A stretch of DNA of 64,000 nucleotides from Nonomuraea spiralis (GCF_014648435.1 NZ_BMRC01000025.1:79205-143204); one strand, 5' to 3'; shown: positions 1 through 8,774, numbered from the stretch's first letter. A program made the numbers and translations. The notes: generated by a model not told the origin, from the sequence alone.

Positions 1-75
1 CTCGTACGTGGGCGCCACACCGCGCGACTCGCGCGCGGCGAGATCAGCATGGATCGCAGCGAACTTCTCCCACAC
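1..75 (-). CDS. N-terminal fragment of an unrecognised protein, cut by the window edge
   Basis: A minus-strand reading frame opens with GTG at 75 and runs off the left edge without a stop. It encodes about 25 residues beginning MWEKFAAIHADLAARES. The mix of charged and hydrophobic residues and the GC-rich third positions look like coding sequence. There is no convincing Shine-Dalgarno site before the GTG, and the piece is too short to name. It would be the next gene downstream of the MFS exporter, on the same strand. Confidence 0.3.
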   Translation of the reverse strand, partial: MWEKFAAIHADLAARESRGVAPTYE

Positions 76-136
76 TCAGCCCGGCGCGGTCCGGGACGAA
101 TTTGTTCTGCCGGCACACCGAGCCACCAGCCGTGTT

Positions 137-1366
137 CTAAGGGCCGCTACGGGCATGGTCGTCCTGGGCGTGCGGGAGCCGGCGCACGGTGGCGGAGGCC
201 AGGGGGAGGACGGCCGCCGCGGCGTAGACGATGCCGGCGGTCGCGGCCACCTGGTGGCCGTCGAACCTGTCGGCGAGCAGTCCCACGCCCAGCTGGCCGA
301 TGGGGATCGCGATGTAGGACAGCAGGTCGTCGTAGGACGAGACGCGCGAGAGCACGTGTGCGGGGACGTGCTCCTGCAGTGAGGTCTCCCAGCTGACGGC
401 CGCGACCGAGGAGCCCAGTCCGGCGACGAAGGCGATCGCGATCAGCCAGAGGGCGTCCAGGTGCGCGCCGAGTGCGAGCAGGGGGATCGCGCCGAGCGCG
501 CTCATCAGCTGGCCCAGCCGCAGCAGGTGCCTGACCACCAGCCGGTAGACCAGCGCGCTCATGACCAGCATGCCGACGCCGCGGGCGCTGAGCACGAACC
601 CCCACGTCTCCTCGCCGCTGAGCTGCCTGGTCAGTACGGGCCCCAGGATCTGCCAGGTGCCGACCTGAACCAGGTTGACCACGCAGAAGCACACGGACAC
701 CGTCCACACCCAGCGGATGCGGCGGAACTCGGTCCAGCCGTCACGGATGTCGGCCCGGATCCCGGAGCCGGGCCGCGGCGAGGTCGGCGCCGCGGTGAGG
801 GACAGGCGGGCAAGGCATCCCGCGGCGAGGAGGTAGGTCAGTGCGTCGAAGGCGATGGCGGGGCCGCCGCCGACGACGGCGACCGCGATCCCGGACAGGC
901 TCGGTCCGAGGATCTTCGTGGCGTTTCGCACCGATCCCAGCAGGGCGTTCGCCCGCCGTATCCGGTCCCTGGGGACAAGCTGGGGCACGATGCCGCGCAG
1001 GGCCGGCGTGATGAACGCGGCGAGAGCGCCGTTGAGGAACCCCAGCGCGGCCGCCGGCAGCAGCGCGTACCTCCCGGTGAGCAGCAGGGCGGCGACGCCG
1101 CCCTGGGTGAGGGCTGAGCCCAGGTGGGCTGCCACCAGAACCGTCCGGCGCGGGAGGCGATCGGCCACGGCCCCGCCCACCAGGAGAAAGGCGAGCAGCG
1201 GCACCATGTAGGCGGTCAGGACGACGCCGAGGTCGCCGGTGTTGCCCGAGGCGTCCAGAACCCCGAACGCCAGCGCCACCGGCGCCATCGAACTGCCCAG
1301 CAGCGACACCGCCTGCGCGGAGAGGAACCAGCGGAAATCTGTCTGTCGCAGGAGGGCTGAGAGCAT
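137..1366 (-). CDS. MFS exporter, EntS/DHA3-like
   Basis: A 409 aa integral membrane protein of the major facilitator superfamily, predicted to export a small molecule from the cytoplasm using the proton gradient. The N-terminus (LRQTDFRWFLSAQAVSLLGS) and the loop motif GGAVADRLPRRTVLV between helices 2 and 3 are typical of the DHA3/EntS drug and siderophore efflux branch. About 12 hydrophobic segments are present and the length is normal for the family. It is divergent from the ArsR-type regulator starting at 1425, 58 bp away, so that regulator probably controls it. The substrate cannot be read from sequence. Confidence 0.88.
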   Translation of the reverse strand: MLSALLRQTDFRWFLSAQAVSLLGSSMAPVALAFGVLDASGNTGDLGVVLTAYMVPLLAFLLVGGAVADRLPRRTVLVAAHLGSALTQGGVAALLLTGRYALLPAAALGFLNGALAAFITPALRGIVPQLVPRDRIRRANALLGSVRNATKILGPSLSGIAVAVVGGGPAIAFDALTYLLAAGCLARLSLTAAPTSPRPGSGIRADIRDGWTEFRRIRWVWTVSVCFCVVNLVQVGTWQILGPVLTRQLSGEETWGFVLSARGVGMLVMSALVYRLVVRHLLRLGQLMSALGAIPLLALGAHLDALWLIAIAFVAGLGSSVAAVSWETSLQEHVPAHVLSRVSSYDDLLSYIAIPIGQLGVGLLADRFDGHQVAATAGIVYAAAAVLPLASATVRRLPHAQDDHARSGP

Positions 1367-1424
1367 GGGCAGGAGTCTGCAGACGTACCGGATCGGACAC
1401 TATCGTTTCGGCAGGAGGCGAAAG

Positions 1425-2408
1425 ATGACACTGCTGCGGTTGAGCACTCTGGCTCTCTCGCGGTCCCGGTTCGCGCTGTCCCCGCTCGCCGAGACGCTGG
1501 GATCGCTGATGGTGCTCGACAAGCCCTGCACCGATCCGTGGCTGGCCTCCTGGCATCGCCTCCACCGCGGCGCGTTCCGCGCCGCCCTGGAGGCGGATCC
1601 CTTCGCCGAGGGCCTGGTCAGACTGCTGAGCTCGAGCAAGTGGCTGCCGAGCCACGTGGTGATCCCGCCGGCAGGCGGCATGCGCACCACTCTGGAGAGC
1701 GAACTCGCGTCGGTCGCGCAGGTGTCCGACGAAGAGGTGCGAGCCGAGCTGGAGGAGTCGGTGGCGCACAGCTGGAAGCAGCACGATCTGGCCTGGCTGA
1801 CCGGACGCGGCTGGGCGGCCCGTACCGCCGACCTGCTCACGTACGTGTGGGAGGCTCATGTCGCCCCCGACTGGCCGCGCCGGCGGGCGCTGCTGGAACG
1901 CGACGTCACCTACCGGGCAGGGCTGCTGGCCGCCTACGGGTGGCCGCGCGCGTTGCAGCACATGAGCCGCCGCAGCGCCTGGGTCGGCGATGACGCCATC
2001 CGCTTCAGCGACCAGGCCTCCCCTGACCGGGTCGTCGGCGACGAGGGCATGCTGTTCGTCCCGGTCAGCGTGCTGAGCAGCGGAACGTGGCTGTGCGAGG
2101 CGCCGCCGACGTCGTACGCACTGGTTTATCCGGCCCGCGGATCCGCCGACGGTGCGGCGCGTTCCCCACGCGCCCGGTCGCTGGAGCGGCTCATCGGCGC
2201 CGGTCGAGCGGCCATCCTGCACGAACTCGAACACCCCGCGACCAGCAGCGAACTCGCCGCGCACCTTGGCCTGTCACTTGGCACCGTCGGCGGCCACCTG
2301 GCCGTCATGCGCGATGCGGACCTCGTCGTCGGCACGCGGGCCGGCCGGCGTGTGGTCTATCGACGCACCGAGGCCGGTCACCTGCTCGCCGGCCTTGGAC
2401 AGGGCTGA
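1425..2408 (+). CDS. ArsR-type winged-helix regulator with DUF5937-like N-terminus
   Basis: A 327 aa protein. The C-terminal ~75 residues form an ArsR-type winged helix (SSELAAHLGLSLGTVGGHLAVMRDADLV, then a basic wing GRRVVYRRTEAG). The long N-terminal part (FALSPLAETLGSLMVLDKP...) resembles the DUF5937 region found in many actinobacterial ArsR-like proteins, probably for ligand binding or dimerisation. The start ATG at 1425 has GGAGG 7 nt upstream, which decides against earlier in-frame ATGs. It is divergent from the MFS exporter, the usual arrangement for a local repressor. A second member of the family lies at 6215-7258. Confidence 0.85.
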   Translation: MTLLRLSTLALSRSRFALSPLAETLGSLMVLDKPCTDPWLASWHRLHRGAFRAALEADPFAEGLVRLLSSSKWLPSHVVIPPAGGMRTTLESELASVAQVSDEEVRAELEESVAHSWKQHDLAWLTGRGWAARTADLLTYVWEAHVAPDWPRRRALLERDVTYRAGLLAAYGWPRALQHMSRRSAWVGDDAIRFSDQASPDRVVGDEGMLFVPVSVLSSGTWLCEAPPTSYALVYPARGSADGAARSPRARSLERLIGAGRAAILHELEHPATSSELAAHLGLSLGTVGGHLAVMRDADLVVGTRAGRRVVYRRTEAGHLLAGLGQG

Positions 2409-2605
2409 GCAGCGAAGTGTTCCGGTGTGGCGGCTGCGCCAGGAACGATCGGCCGTGCAAGGAACCGCCTCTCCCCCACGACATCTACTGCTGCACCCAC
2501 CGCGTCAAGGCTGACCGGGGCTTGGCCATGTAGGGAGCAGCTCGTCAACGACGAGCCCTGGACCGCCGCTGCGCCGCAGTCGTCGCCGGCAGACCTGACA
2601 CAGCA

Positions 2606-3253
2606 CTACTGTCGCAGGCCCTTTTCGATGAGGTCGATCAGGTCGTGCACGGCTGGATCGGCGAGTTCGTCGGGTAGTCCGCGCAGGGGGCCGTCGATGA
2701 GCAGGACCGCCAGGCCGTGGACGCATGACCAGACCAGGAACTCGGCTCCTGGGCGGCGTTCGGGGGACATCAGGCCGCAGGAGACCAGGTCGTCCAGGGC
2801 GGCGCCGAGCAGTTGGAACGGGGTCAGGCCGCCTTGTCCGGCGGAGGCGGCGACCTGGGCCTGGGTCATGTCGCCGGGGACGTAGAAGGTGACGCGGAAC
2901 AGGCCGGGTTCGGTGCGGGCGAAGCGCAGGTAGCCGGTGCCGACGGCGCGGAAGCGGGCCAGGGCGGTCCGGGCCGGGTCGTCGGTCGGATCGAGGGCGG
3001 CGAGGTCCTCCTCCATGGCGTGGGCGAGTTCGGCCATGGCATGGAGTGAGACCGCCTGCACCAGGGCGTCGCGGTTGGGGAAGTGCCGGTAGGCGGCGTT
3101 GGGGGCGACGCCGGCCTGCCGGGTGACCTCGCGCAGGGTGATCGCGTCCGGGCCTCCGGCGCGGGCCAGTTCGGTGCCCACCTCCAGGAGCGCCTGATGC
3201 AGGTTGCCGTGGCGATAGGTGTCGCGGGTGGGTTTGCCGGGGCGCTCGGGCAT
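2606..3253 (-). CDS. TetR/AcrR family transcriptional regulator
   Basis: A 215 aa one-domain repressor. The N-terminal HTH is clear at about residues 15-60 (LREVTRQAGVAPNAAYRHFPNRDALVQAV), and the C-terminal part resembles the TetR_C_13/WHG-like ligand domain (GYLRFARTEPGLFRVTF). It is divergent from the reductase/hydrolase/DUF4287 operon beginning at 3363. The intervening 110 bp carries two related palindromes (3269-3285, 3316-3332), so it probably represses both itself and that operon. The inducing ligand is unknown. Confidence 0.92.
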   Translation of the reverse strand: MPERPGKPTRDTYRHGNLHQALLEVGTELARAGGPDAITLREVTRQAGVAPNAAYRHFPNRDALVQAVSLHAMAELAHAMEEDLAALDPTDDPARTALARFRAVGTGYLRFARTEPGLFRVTFYVPGDMTQAQVAASAGQGGLTPFQLLGAALDDLVSCGLMSPERRPGAEFLVWSCVHGLAVLLIDGPLRGLPDELADPAVHDLIDLIEKGLRQ

Positions 3254-3268
3254 GACCGGAACCTCTCA

Positions 3269-3332
3269 TGTGGACGGCGTCCACAAAAGTATGCCATACT
3301 CCTCTCGCATCCAGATGTGGATGCCGTCCACA
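3269..3332. promoter_or_regulatory. Paired TetR operators around symmetric -10-like elements
   Basis: TGTGGACGGCGTCCACA at 3269-3285 has perfect 8 bp arms around a central G. TGTGGATGCCGTCCACA at 3316-3332 is the same site with one arm mismatch. Between them lies a third perfect palindrome, AGTATGCCATACT (3288-3300), which presents CATACT, a plausible -10 hexamer, on both strands. The divergent promoters thus appear to share this core and to be covered by two repressor sites 47 bp apart centre to centre. The likely binder is the TetR protein at 2606-3253. Confidence 0.75.
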
Positions 3333-3362
3333 TATTGTTTTACCTGGTCAGGAGTTCGTGAA

Positions 3363-3902
3363 ATGAGCCGGAAGATCGTAGCTGGACTGTTCGTCTCGCT
3401 GGACGGCGTGGTGGAGGCACCGGAACGATGGCACTTCCCGTACCTGAGCGAGGAGATGGGCGCGGCGGTGGGCGGCATGTACGCCGAGGCCGACACGCTG
3501 CTGATGGGCCGGGTCACCTACGAGGCGTTCGCCGCGGTGTGGCCGCACCAGAACGGGGAACTGGCCGAGGCGATCAACGGCATCGCCAAGGTCGTGGCCT
3601 CCACCACCCTGACCCAGATCACCTGGAACAACTCCACGCTGATCGAGGGGGACCCGGTCGCGGCGGTCAAGGAACTCAAGGACCAGCCCGGCGGCACGAT
3701 CACGCTGTCGGGCAGCATCAGCCTGGTCCGCACCCTGCTGGCAGCCGGTCTGCTGGACGAACTGCGGCTCCTGGTCCACCCCCTGGTCGTCGGCACCGGC
3801 ATGCGCCTGTTCCCTGAGGGCACCCCGCCGGTCCCGCTGGAACTGGCCCGGTCGGCCACCTTCACCAACGGCGTCCTCGACCTGACCTACCGGCCCGCCT
3901 GA
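3363..3902 (+). CDS. Dihydrofolate reductase/RibD C-terminal-like family protein
   Basis: A 179 aa cytoplasmic protein of the RibD_C/dihydrofolate-reductase-like fold. It shows the opening MSRKIVAGLFVSLDGVVEAP, the TLLMGRVTYEAF segment, the glycine-rich nucleotide-binding GGTITLSGSISLVRTLL, and the terminal DELRLLVHPLVVGTGMRLF. This family binds NADPH; it is usually not true DHFR and the substrate is rarely known. GGAG upstream supports the ATG at 3363. It is the first gene of an operon with the hydrolase (41 bp gap) and DUF4287 gene, opposite the TetR regulator. Confidence 0.85.
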   Translation: MSRKIVAGLFVSLDGVVEAPERWHFPYLSEEMGAAVGGMYAEADTLLMGRVTYEAFAAVWPHQNGELAEAINGIAKVVASTTLTQITWNNSTLIEGDPVAAVKELKDQPGGTITLSGSISLVRTLLAAGLLDELRLLVHPLVVGTGMRLFPEGTPPVPLELARSATFTNGVLDLTYRPA

Positions 3903-3943
3903 TCCCCTTCTGATCCACCCTCACCGACCGAGAACGGAACCCC

Positions 3944-4804
3944 ATGAACGACGTCCAGATCAAGACCGAGACCAAGACGTTCCAGGTGCCCGGCGCGCGT
4001 CTGCACTACGAGGTGCGGGGCTCCGGACCGCTCCTGCTGATGATCCCCGGCGCCCCCGCCGACGCCGGGACGCTCACCGCGCTGGCAACCATGCTGGCCG
4101 ACCGCTACACCGTGGTCACCTACGACCAGCGCGGCCTGTCCCGCAGTCCCCTGACCGGGCCACCCGCCGACACCGACGTCACGGTCTTCGCCGCCGACGC
4201 CTCCCGGCTGCTGGCCGCCCTGACCGACGAACCCGCCTACGTGCTGGGCAACAGCGGCGGCGCGCTCACCGCCCTGGAACTGGCGGCCCGCCACCCCGAG
4301 CAGGTGCGCGCCCTCGTCGTGCACGAGCCGCCGCTCCCGGAACTACTGCCCGACCACGACCGGTGGCGGGCGGCGTTCCAGGACGTTCACGACACCTACC
4401 GCGACCACGGCGCCGGCGCGGCGATGGGCAAGTTCATCGCCACCGTCGACGGACCGGACGCCCCGCCGCCCGCGATGCCCGATCCTTCCCAGATGCCGCC
4501 CGAAGCGCTGGAGATGATGGGCCGTATCCAGGGCAACCTCGACTACTTCCTGAGCCACGTCCTGCTGCCCGTGCTGCGCTACGAGCCGGACGTCACCGCG
4601 CTGCGCTCCGGTTCCGTTCCGATCTCCGTCGGCGTCGGGGCCGCCTCCGGCGACGGCGTTCCCGCCCTGTCGGCCAAGGCGCTGGCCGACCGGCTCGGCA
4701 CTGTGCCGCTGGCGTTCCCCGGCGACCATCAGGGCCTGGCGATGGACCCTTTCACCAGCGCCGACATCATCCACACCCAACTCACCCGTACGGCACAGGT
4801 CTGA
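3944..4804 (+). CDS. Alpha/beta-fold hydrolase
   Basis: A 286 aa soluble hydrolase. The oxyanion segment is LLLMIPGAPADAGT, the conserved turn YDQRGLSRSP follows, the nucleophile elbow is LGNSGG (Ser near residue 105), and the catalytic His is probably in GDHQGLAMDPF near the C-terminus. Actinobacteria often keep such enzymes beside a TetR repressor as small-ester or lactone hydrolases, but the substrate cannot be inferred. It is co-transcribed with the reductase upstream and the DUF4287 gene downstream. Confidence 0.88.
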   Translation: MNDVQIKTETKTFQVPGARLHYEVRGSGPLLLMIPGAPADAGTLTALATMLADRYTVVTYDQRGLSRSPLTGPPADTDVTVFAADASRLLAALTDEPAYVLGNSGGALTALELAARHPEQVRALVVHEPPLPELLPDHDRWRAAFQDVHDTYRDHGAGAAMGKFIATVDGPDAPPPAMPDPSQMPPEALEMMGRIQGNLDYFLSHVLLPVLRYEPDVTALRSGSVPISVGVGAASGDGVPALSAKALADRLGTVPLAFPGDHQGLAMDPFTSADIIHTQLTRTAQV

Positions 4805-4834
4805 CCCTCATCAGCAGAAACGGAGCTTCAGAAC

Positions 4835-5044
4835 ATGACCGCACCCGCCAAGGGCAACCCCGCCAGCTACTTCCCCTCGATCGAGACCCGGTACGGGCGT
4901 CCCGTCCAGGACTGGATCGACCTCATCAACACCTCGCCCCTGACCAAGCACATGGAACTGGTCGCCTGGCTCAAGACCGAGCACGGACTGGGCCACGGCC
5001 ACGCCAACGCCCTGGTCGCCCACACCCTCGCCAACCGCACGTAG
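4835..5044 (+). CDS. DUF4287 domain protein
   Basis: A 69 aa soluble protein that is essentially one DUF4287 domain (ASYFPSIETRYGRPVQDWIDL, then KHMELVAWLKTEHGLGHGHANALVAH). The domain is widespread in actinobacteria and often sits beside DUF5655 or stress-type proteins; its biochemical role is not established. It is the last gene of the operon starting at 3363, 30 bp after the hydrolase. The ATG is preceded by CGGAGC. No signal peptide or membrane segment is seen. Confidence 0.85.
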   Translation: MTAPAKGNPASYFPSIETRYGRPVQDWIDLINTSPLTKHMELVAWLKTEHGLGHGHANALVAHTLANRT

Positions 5045-5082
5045 GCAGGCGGTCAGCTCGGCGCCCATGAACGCTTTGAGGT

Positions 5083-5101
5083 GTAGTCGAACGCCGACTA
5101 C
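5083..5101. repeat. Inverted repeat after the DUF4287 gene
   Basis: GTAGTCG-aacgc-CGACTAC, perfect 7 bp arms, 40 bp after the operon's last stop codon. There is no T-tract, so it may be a weak terminator or an operator for the decayed gene that follows. Confidence 0.45.
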
Positions 5102-5142
5102 GTTGATCCGACATCGGTCGAAGCCGTCCTCCCCGCCGTCTG

Positions 5143-5554
5143 GTCAACGACGGCATGCTCCTCCACAACGGCGGAGCGCTACGAACCAGCGACCGCGCCT
5201 ACCTCAACCTGCACCGCCCAGGGGTCGCCCGCGCCTTTCTCGTCGACGAGAACCCCTCCAACCGCTCCTTCCAGCTGCGGGTCCTGGCGAAGTTCGGCTA
5301 CGTCGAACGCGTACCCGGGCCGGACTGGACGCGACCGGCCCTGGCGGCTCGTCGACATCGAGCAAGTCCGGGACTCCGGGCAACCGGACGAGGACAGCCA
5401 CTCCCGTGCCGGAGCCGTGGAAAGGCAAGCCGGCGAGCGGCTCATCACTCCGTACACCGAACGTTGGCAGAACCGGATACGCGCCCGGCCAGGGGGGCGC
5501 CCCATCCGGCCCTTCCACAACACCTATCTCCCGCCGAACCCGGACCAGCCGTGA
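5143..5554 (+). pseudogene. Frameshifted remnant of an unrecognised gene
   Basis: Two adjacent reading frames together look like one protein. From about 5143 a frame encodes RAYLNLHRPGVARAFLVDEN and continues through FGYVERVPGPDW. Near 5335-5342 sensible coding continues in the next frame with WRLVDIEQVRDSGQPDED and ends at a TGA at 5552-5554. A single-base indel would join them. No start codon with a good ribosome-binding site is visible and no family is recognised. The stretch 5045-5601 holds no other gene. A sequencing error instead of true decay is possible. Confidence 0.4.
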
Positions 5555-5601
5555 GGGGCGCACTGGCCAGCACGCCGTATCTGGCTAGGGGACCCGGACG
5601 C

Positions 5602-6126
5602 CTACGGCCGGCGGCCGGCGGCAGGCGGGATCGACGGCACCTGGCCGAGGTGGATGGCGGCGTGCCAGTACGCCGGATTCCCGGGCACGGTCCACACCCT
5701 CTGCGTCACCGCTCCGAGCCCGGGTGAGTCCCAGGACTCCTCGCCGAACCGGCTCAGGTCCGCCACGATCGCGTCGTGCACCGACGCGGACCGGTGCAGG
5801 AGCAGCGAGGCCGGAAGATGCCGGCCCGCTTCCACGCCGCCGATGTTCAGCGCCCGCCCGACGGCGGGGTCCTCCCAGCGGGGGTCGAGGCTCCAGTGTT
5901 GCCGGCCAGCGGCGGCTTCCGTCAGCACTGCCAGGTTGATCTCTTCCCACATCAGGACATGAGCGATGAGGTCGTGCAGGGAACGGCAGAAGTCGCCGAG
6001 CGGGCCCGAATCCACCAGGTAGTCGGCGTCGAGCTGCTCCTCGGTCAGGCCGGTGACGCGGGCGAGGAGGATGTCCCGATCGGCACGCAGGCGGCCGATC
6101 GCCTCCCCCGGAGACAAGATCGTCAC
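5602..6126 (-). CDS. DinB/maleylpyruvate-isomerase-like four-helix protein
   Basis: A 174 aa soluble protein with the features of the DinB/YfiT metal-dependent fold. An early helix (DRDILLARVTGLTEEQLDA) is followed by a histidine helix (SLHDLIAHVLMWEEINL) and a late histidine segment (NPAYWHAAIHLGQVP), which would supply the metal ligands. Family members include thiol-dependent S-transferases using bacillithiol or mycothiol, but many are uncharacterised. The start is GTG at 6126 with AGGGAG upstream. It lies downstream of the ArsR-type regulator at 6215-7258 on the same strand, 88 bp away, and could be its target. Confidence 0.75.
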   Translation of the reverse strand: MTILSPGEAIGRLRADRDILLARVTGLTEEQLDADYLVDSGPLGDFCRSLHDLIAHVLMWEEINLAVLTEAAAGRQHWSLDPRWEDPAVGRALNIGGVEAGRHLPASLLLHRSASVHDAIVADLSRFGEESWDSPGLGAVTQRVWTVPGNPAYWHAAIHLGQVPSIPPAAGRRP

Positions 6127-6214
6127 AGTGGTTCTCCCTCTTTGAGCGGTTGGAGGGACTTCAGCACCCTTGCGACCGTCCGGCCAGCGGACTGACGAAT
6201 CCGATCAATCGTGC

Positions 6215-7258
6215 TCAGCGCAGCAGCAGCGACAACACATCCTTGCCGAGCTCCTCCAGGACGCCCGCGGCGAGCTGGTATCGCACGAACCGTCCCTGCC
6301 GGGTCGTGGTGGCAAGTCCCGCCGCGGCCAGGGCGCGTAGATGCCGGTTCACCTGGGTCGGGTCCACGTTCCACAACATCGCGATCTCGCCGGCCGTCCG
6401 CGGTTCGGTCGCGATCGCTCTGGCGACCTCCAGGCGGCCCTGGTGGGCGAGGGCCTCGAGCCGTCGCCGTACCGTGGCGGCGGAGGGCACGGGGAGGCCG
6501 GGGTCGACGGGATGGAGGAGAACAAGCGGCCGGCCGGGCACGTCGGCCACGTACAGGTGGGGGCGGATGAACGTGCTGGGCGCCACGACGAGCCCGCGCC
6601 GGGACACGTCATGACGGGCGGCCTGGACCTTCGCGATGCGTACGGCGACCCCGCCCGGGGCCATCTCCATCGAGGGGTCGAGAGCGGCGAGCGCCGGCCC
6701 GGGCCCTTGCAGGGACACCATGTCGGCGAAGCGTCGCGCCCGCCCGGCCAGCACCGGCCGGATCCGCGTCCACTCGGCCTCGAACCACTCCTGCCGGCTG
6801 CGACGCAAGAACGAGAGAAAGTCCCCGGCCGCGTCCCGCGGGCGCCTGACGAGCGCTTCGACCCGGGCCGCCACCGCCGGATCTCGCGCGCGCGACCACT
6901 GGAGCGCGACCTGCGTGTCGCCCGAGGGGGCGATCGGCCGCAGCAGCTGCCCGGCCAGCTCCTGGACGGGCATGGCACACAGTTGTTCGAGCCGGTCGTC
7001 GAAGCTCTCCGCCGGGGGTGCGGGGGTGACGAACGGCGTCGCCCTGATGGCCTGCGCCGTCCACCACCACGATCGTGTCCATGCCGCCAGGCGAGGGCTC
7101 ATCGCCGTGAGGATCTTCGCCGCCCAGTCCTCCAGGCCGTGATGACCGGGGTCACGCAGGACGTGCAACGCCGAGCCGAATTCGGTCATCGCCGACACCG
7201 CCGGCAGCAGAACCCCTGCCTGCGCGCATCGGTCGAGACCGGTGATCACTGTGGGCAT
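6215..7258 (-). CDS. ArsR-type winged-helix regulator with DUF5937-like N-terminus
   Basis: A 347 aa regulator of the same architecture as the one at 1425-2408. A long N-terminal region begins MPTVITGLDRCAQAGVLLPA, and a C-terminal ArsR-type HTH follows (TAGEIAMLWNVDPTQVNRHLRALAAAGLATTTRQGRFVRYQL). The ATG at 7258 is chosen because the N-terminus then matches the family. A GTG at 7297 would add 13 residues, and neither has a strong Shine-Dalgarno sequence. Identity to its partner at 1425 is low, so this is a family relation, not a recent duplication. Confidence 0.78.
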   Translation of the reverse strand: MPTVITGLDRCAQAGVLLPAVSAMTEFGSALHVLRDPGHHGLEDWAAKILTAMSPRLAAWTRSWWWTAQAIRATPFVTPAPPAESFDDRLEQLCAMPVQELAGQLLRPIAPSGDTQVALQWSRARDPAVAARVEALVRRPRDAAGDFLSFLRRSRQEWFEAEWTRIRPVLAGRARRFADMVSLQGPGPALAALDPSMEMAPGGVAVRIAKVQAARHDVSRRGLVVAPSTFIRPHLYVADVPGRPLVLLHPVDPGLPVPSAATVRRRLEALAHQGRLEVARAIATEPRTAGEIAMLWNVDPTQVNRHLRALAAAGLATTTRQGRFVRYQLAAGVLEELGKDVLSLLLR

Positions 7259-7336
7259 GGACCCGATCCCATCACCCCGCACCGTACGACGTGCCACGGA
7301 CAGGTGGATCGCGGCACACCTGACCGCGCCGGCGGG

Positions 7337-7576
7337 CTACTTCCTCAGCCAGAGCATGTAGAACGGGCTGTCCCAGCGGCAGTCGTACTCCTTGTAGCCC
7401 TTCGTGACGAGCAGGGTGGTCCCCGCCGAGACGCAGTTCTGAAGGGTGCGGTACGCCTGGTACGGGGCCCAGCCCGTAGCCGTGGCGCCGGCCGGAGCCG
7501 CGGTGGCGAGGGTGCCGGCGGCGAGGGTGGCGGCCATGGCCAGTGTCACGCCGAACCGTGCGGACTTCTGTCGCAT
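7337..7576 (-). CDS. Small secreted two-cysteine protein
   Basis: A 79 aa preprotein with an N-terminal Sec signal (MRQKSARFGVTLAMAATLAAG, then TAAPAGATA) that would leave a mature peptide of about 45 residues. The mature part has exactly two cysteines (QNCVSAG and YDCRWDS), probably one disulfide, and is rich in Tyr and Trp. AGGAAGGA precedes the ATG. It shares a pattern with the protein at 44285-44530: Y-x(4)-QC-x(2)-AG-x-T, later a second Cys and an aromatic tail. No function is known; extracellular. Confidence 0.7.
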   Translation of the reverse strand: MRQKSARFGVTLAMAATLAAGTLATAAPAGATATGWAPYQAYRTLQNCVSAGTTLLVTKGYKEYDCRWDSPFYMLWLRK

Positions 7577-7805
7577 ATGTGGTCCTTCCTCGTGGACGGC
7601 GGCGCACGCGCCGCCGTAATGATCATTCCACCGTAGCGCTTGTTGATCTATAAGGGGGCGTTTTTGTAGATCTTGTTCCCTTCCTCCCGTGTGCGAAGAA
7701 AGGGGGCAATGCGCTGTCACTCCAGGTCGGTGACCGGATTCAGGCCGGCAGACAGCGGGGCCGGTGACCGAGCTGTGCAGGAACCTCGCGTACAGAGGCC
7801 ACTGG

Positions 7806-8774
7806 TCAGCTCCACCAGTCCCGTTCGGGAAGCCTGAGCCACATGTCAGGTTGCTCCGTGAGCGATCGGGCGTCGGCCGGTCGCAGGCCCGCGCCGGCGA
7901 AGCAGTACGCCACTGCCCGGCGGTGATAGAGGTAGGCGGCGAGGATGTCCTGCGCGGAGTCGTCGGCGGAGACGGAGCCTCCGCCGGGATGGGTGTCCCA
8001 CTCCTCGATGGCGCCGTCACGGGCGACCGCTCCCTGGTTGCCGCTCTTGGGATTGGCGAACAGGCCGTAGCAGACAGAACCGACCGACAGGCGCTCCATG
8101 ACGCCGGGCGTGGACGCGTTGTATCCGAACGGCTGGAAGACGACGCACCCCCCGGGTACGTCCGTGACGCCGATGACGGCCAGGCTGTTCTCGAAGTCCG
8201 CGAACGGATCTTCCAGCAGTTCTTCGACGTCGTCGTCATCAACCGGTACGGCCTCCAGTCGCCGGGCCGCCTCGGCGGCGGTGATGCCCGCCGCACAGCC
8301 GAGGCTGAATCCGTCGTCCTCCGGGCGGCCCAACACGTTGATCAGTTGCTTGGCGGTGGCCACGGCGGCGGTCTCGGCGGCCGACAGGCCGGTCTGTCCG
8401 ACAGGAAGAGTGAACAGATCAGGGGTCGGGGTGGCCAGGCTGAGCCGTCCTGGGGACCAGCCGTTCATCATCGGCCGCCACGGGTCGGCTCCGGCGGCGA
8501 CCAGGCTGCGGGCGTTGCCGGGACGGTTGTTGAAGACGGCCTCCCAGAGGGCGGTACGGCCCTCGTGTTCGGCATCGACGTCATCGACGCGCCGGGACAG
8601 CTCGGTGATCACCTCAGGGGAACCATGTTCGGCGGCGGCGTGCAGCGGTCGTCCATGGATGAACACGCCCGTGTTGGGGTCGGCGCCCGCGTCGAGCCGG
8701 GAGCGGATCACGCTGAGGTTCGTCCAGCTTTCCCAGTCGATGCCGGACCATCCGGTTTCGTCGTCGGCGACCAT
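7806..8774 (-). CDS. Ankyrin-repeat protein with DUF6461-like C-terminal half
   Basis: A 322 aa cytoplasmic protein. The N-terminal third carries two or three ankyrin-type repeats (RSRLDAGADPNTGVFIHGRPLHAAAEHG; EGRTALWEAVFN; ARSLVAAGADPW). The C-terminal half (ITAAEAARRLEAVP, then AVIGVTDVPGGCVVFQPFGYN and GAIEEWDTHPGG) resembles the DUF6461 family of actinobacteria, a tentative match from memory. A very acidic VDDDDVEELLEDPF linker joins them. AAGGAG before the ATG supports the start. Such proteins are often linked to contact-dependent or immunity functions, but nothing nearby supports that here. Confidence 0.7.
   Translation of the reverse strand: MVADDETGWSGIDWESWTNLSVIRSRLDAGADPNTGVFIHGRPLHAAAEHGSPEVITELSRRVDDVDAEHEGRTALWEAVFNNRPGNARSLVAAGADPWRPMMNGWSPGRLSLATPTPDLFTLPVGQTGLSAAETAAVATAKQLINVLGRPEDDGFSLGCAAGITAAEAARRLEAVPVDDDDVEELLEDPFADFENSLAVIGVTDVPGGCVVFQPFGYNASTPGVMERLSVGSVCYGLFANPKSGNQGAVARDGAIEEWDTHPGGGSVSADDSAQDILAAYLYHRRAVAYCFAGAGLRPADARSLTEQPDMWLRLPERDWWS

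Noticed and set aside
741..2264. 507-codon minus-strand frame across the regulator and exporter
   Set aside because: It is antisense to the ArsR-type gene and out of frame in the MFS gene; composition is not protein-like.
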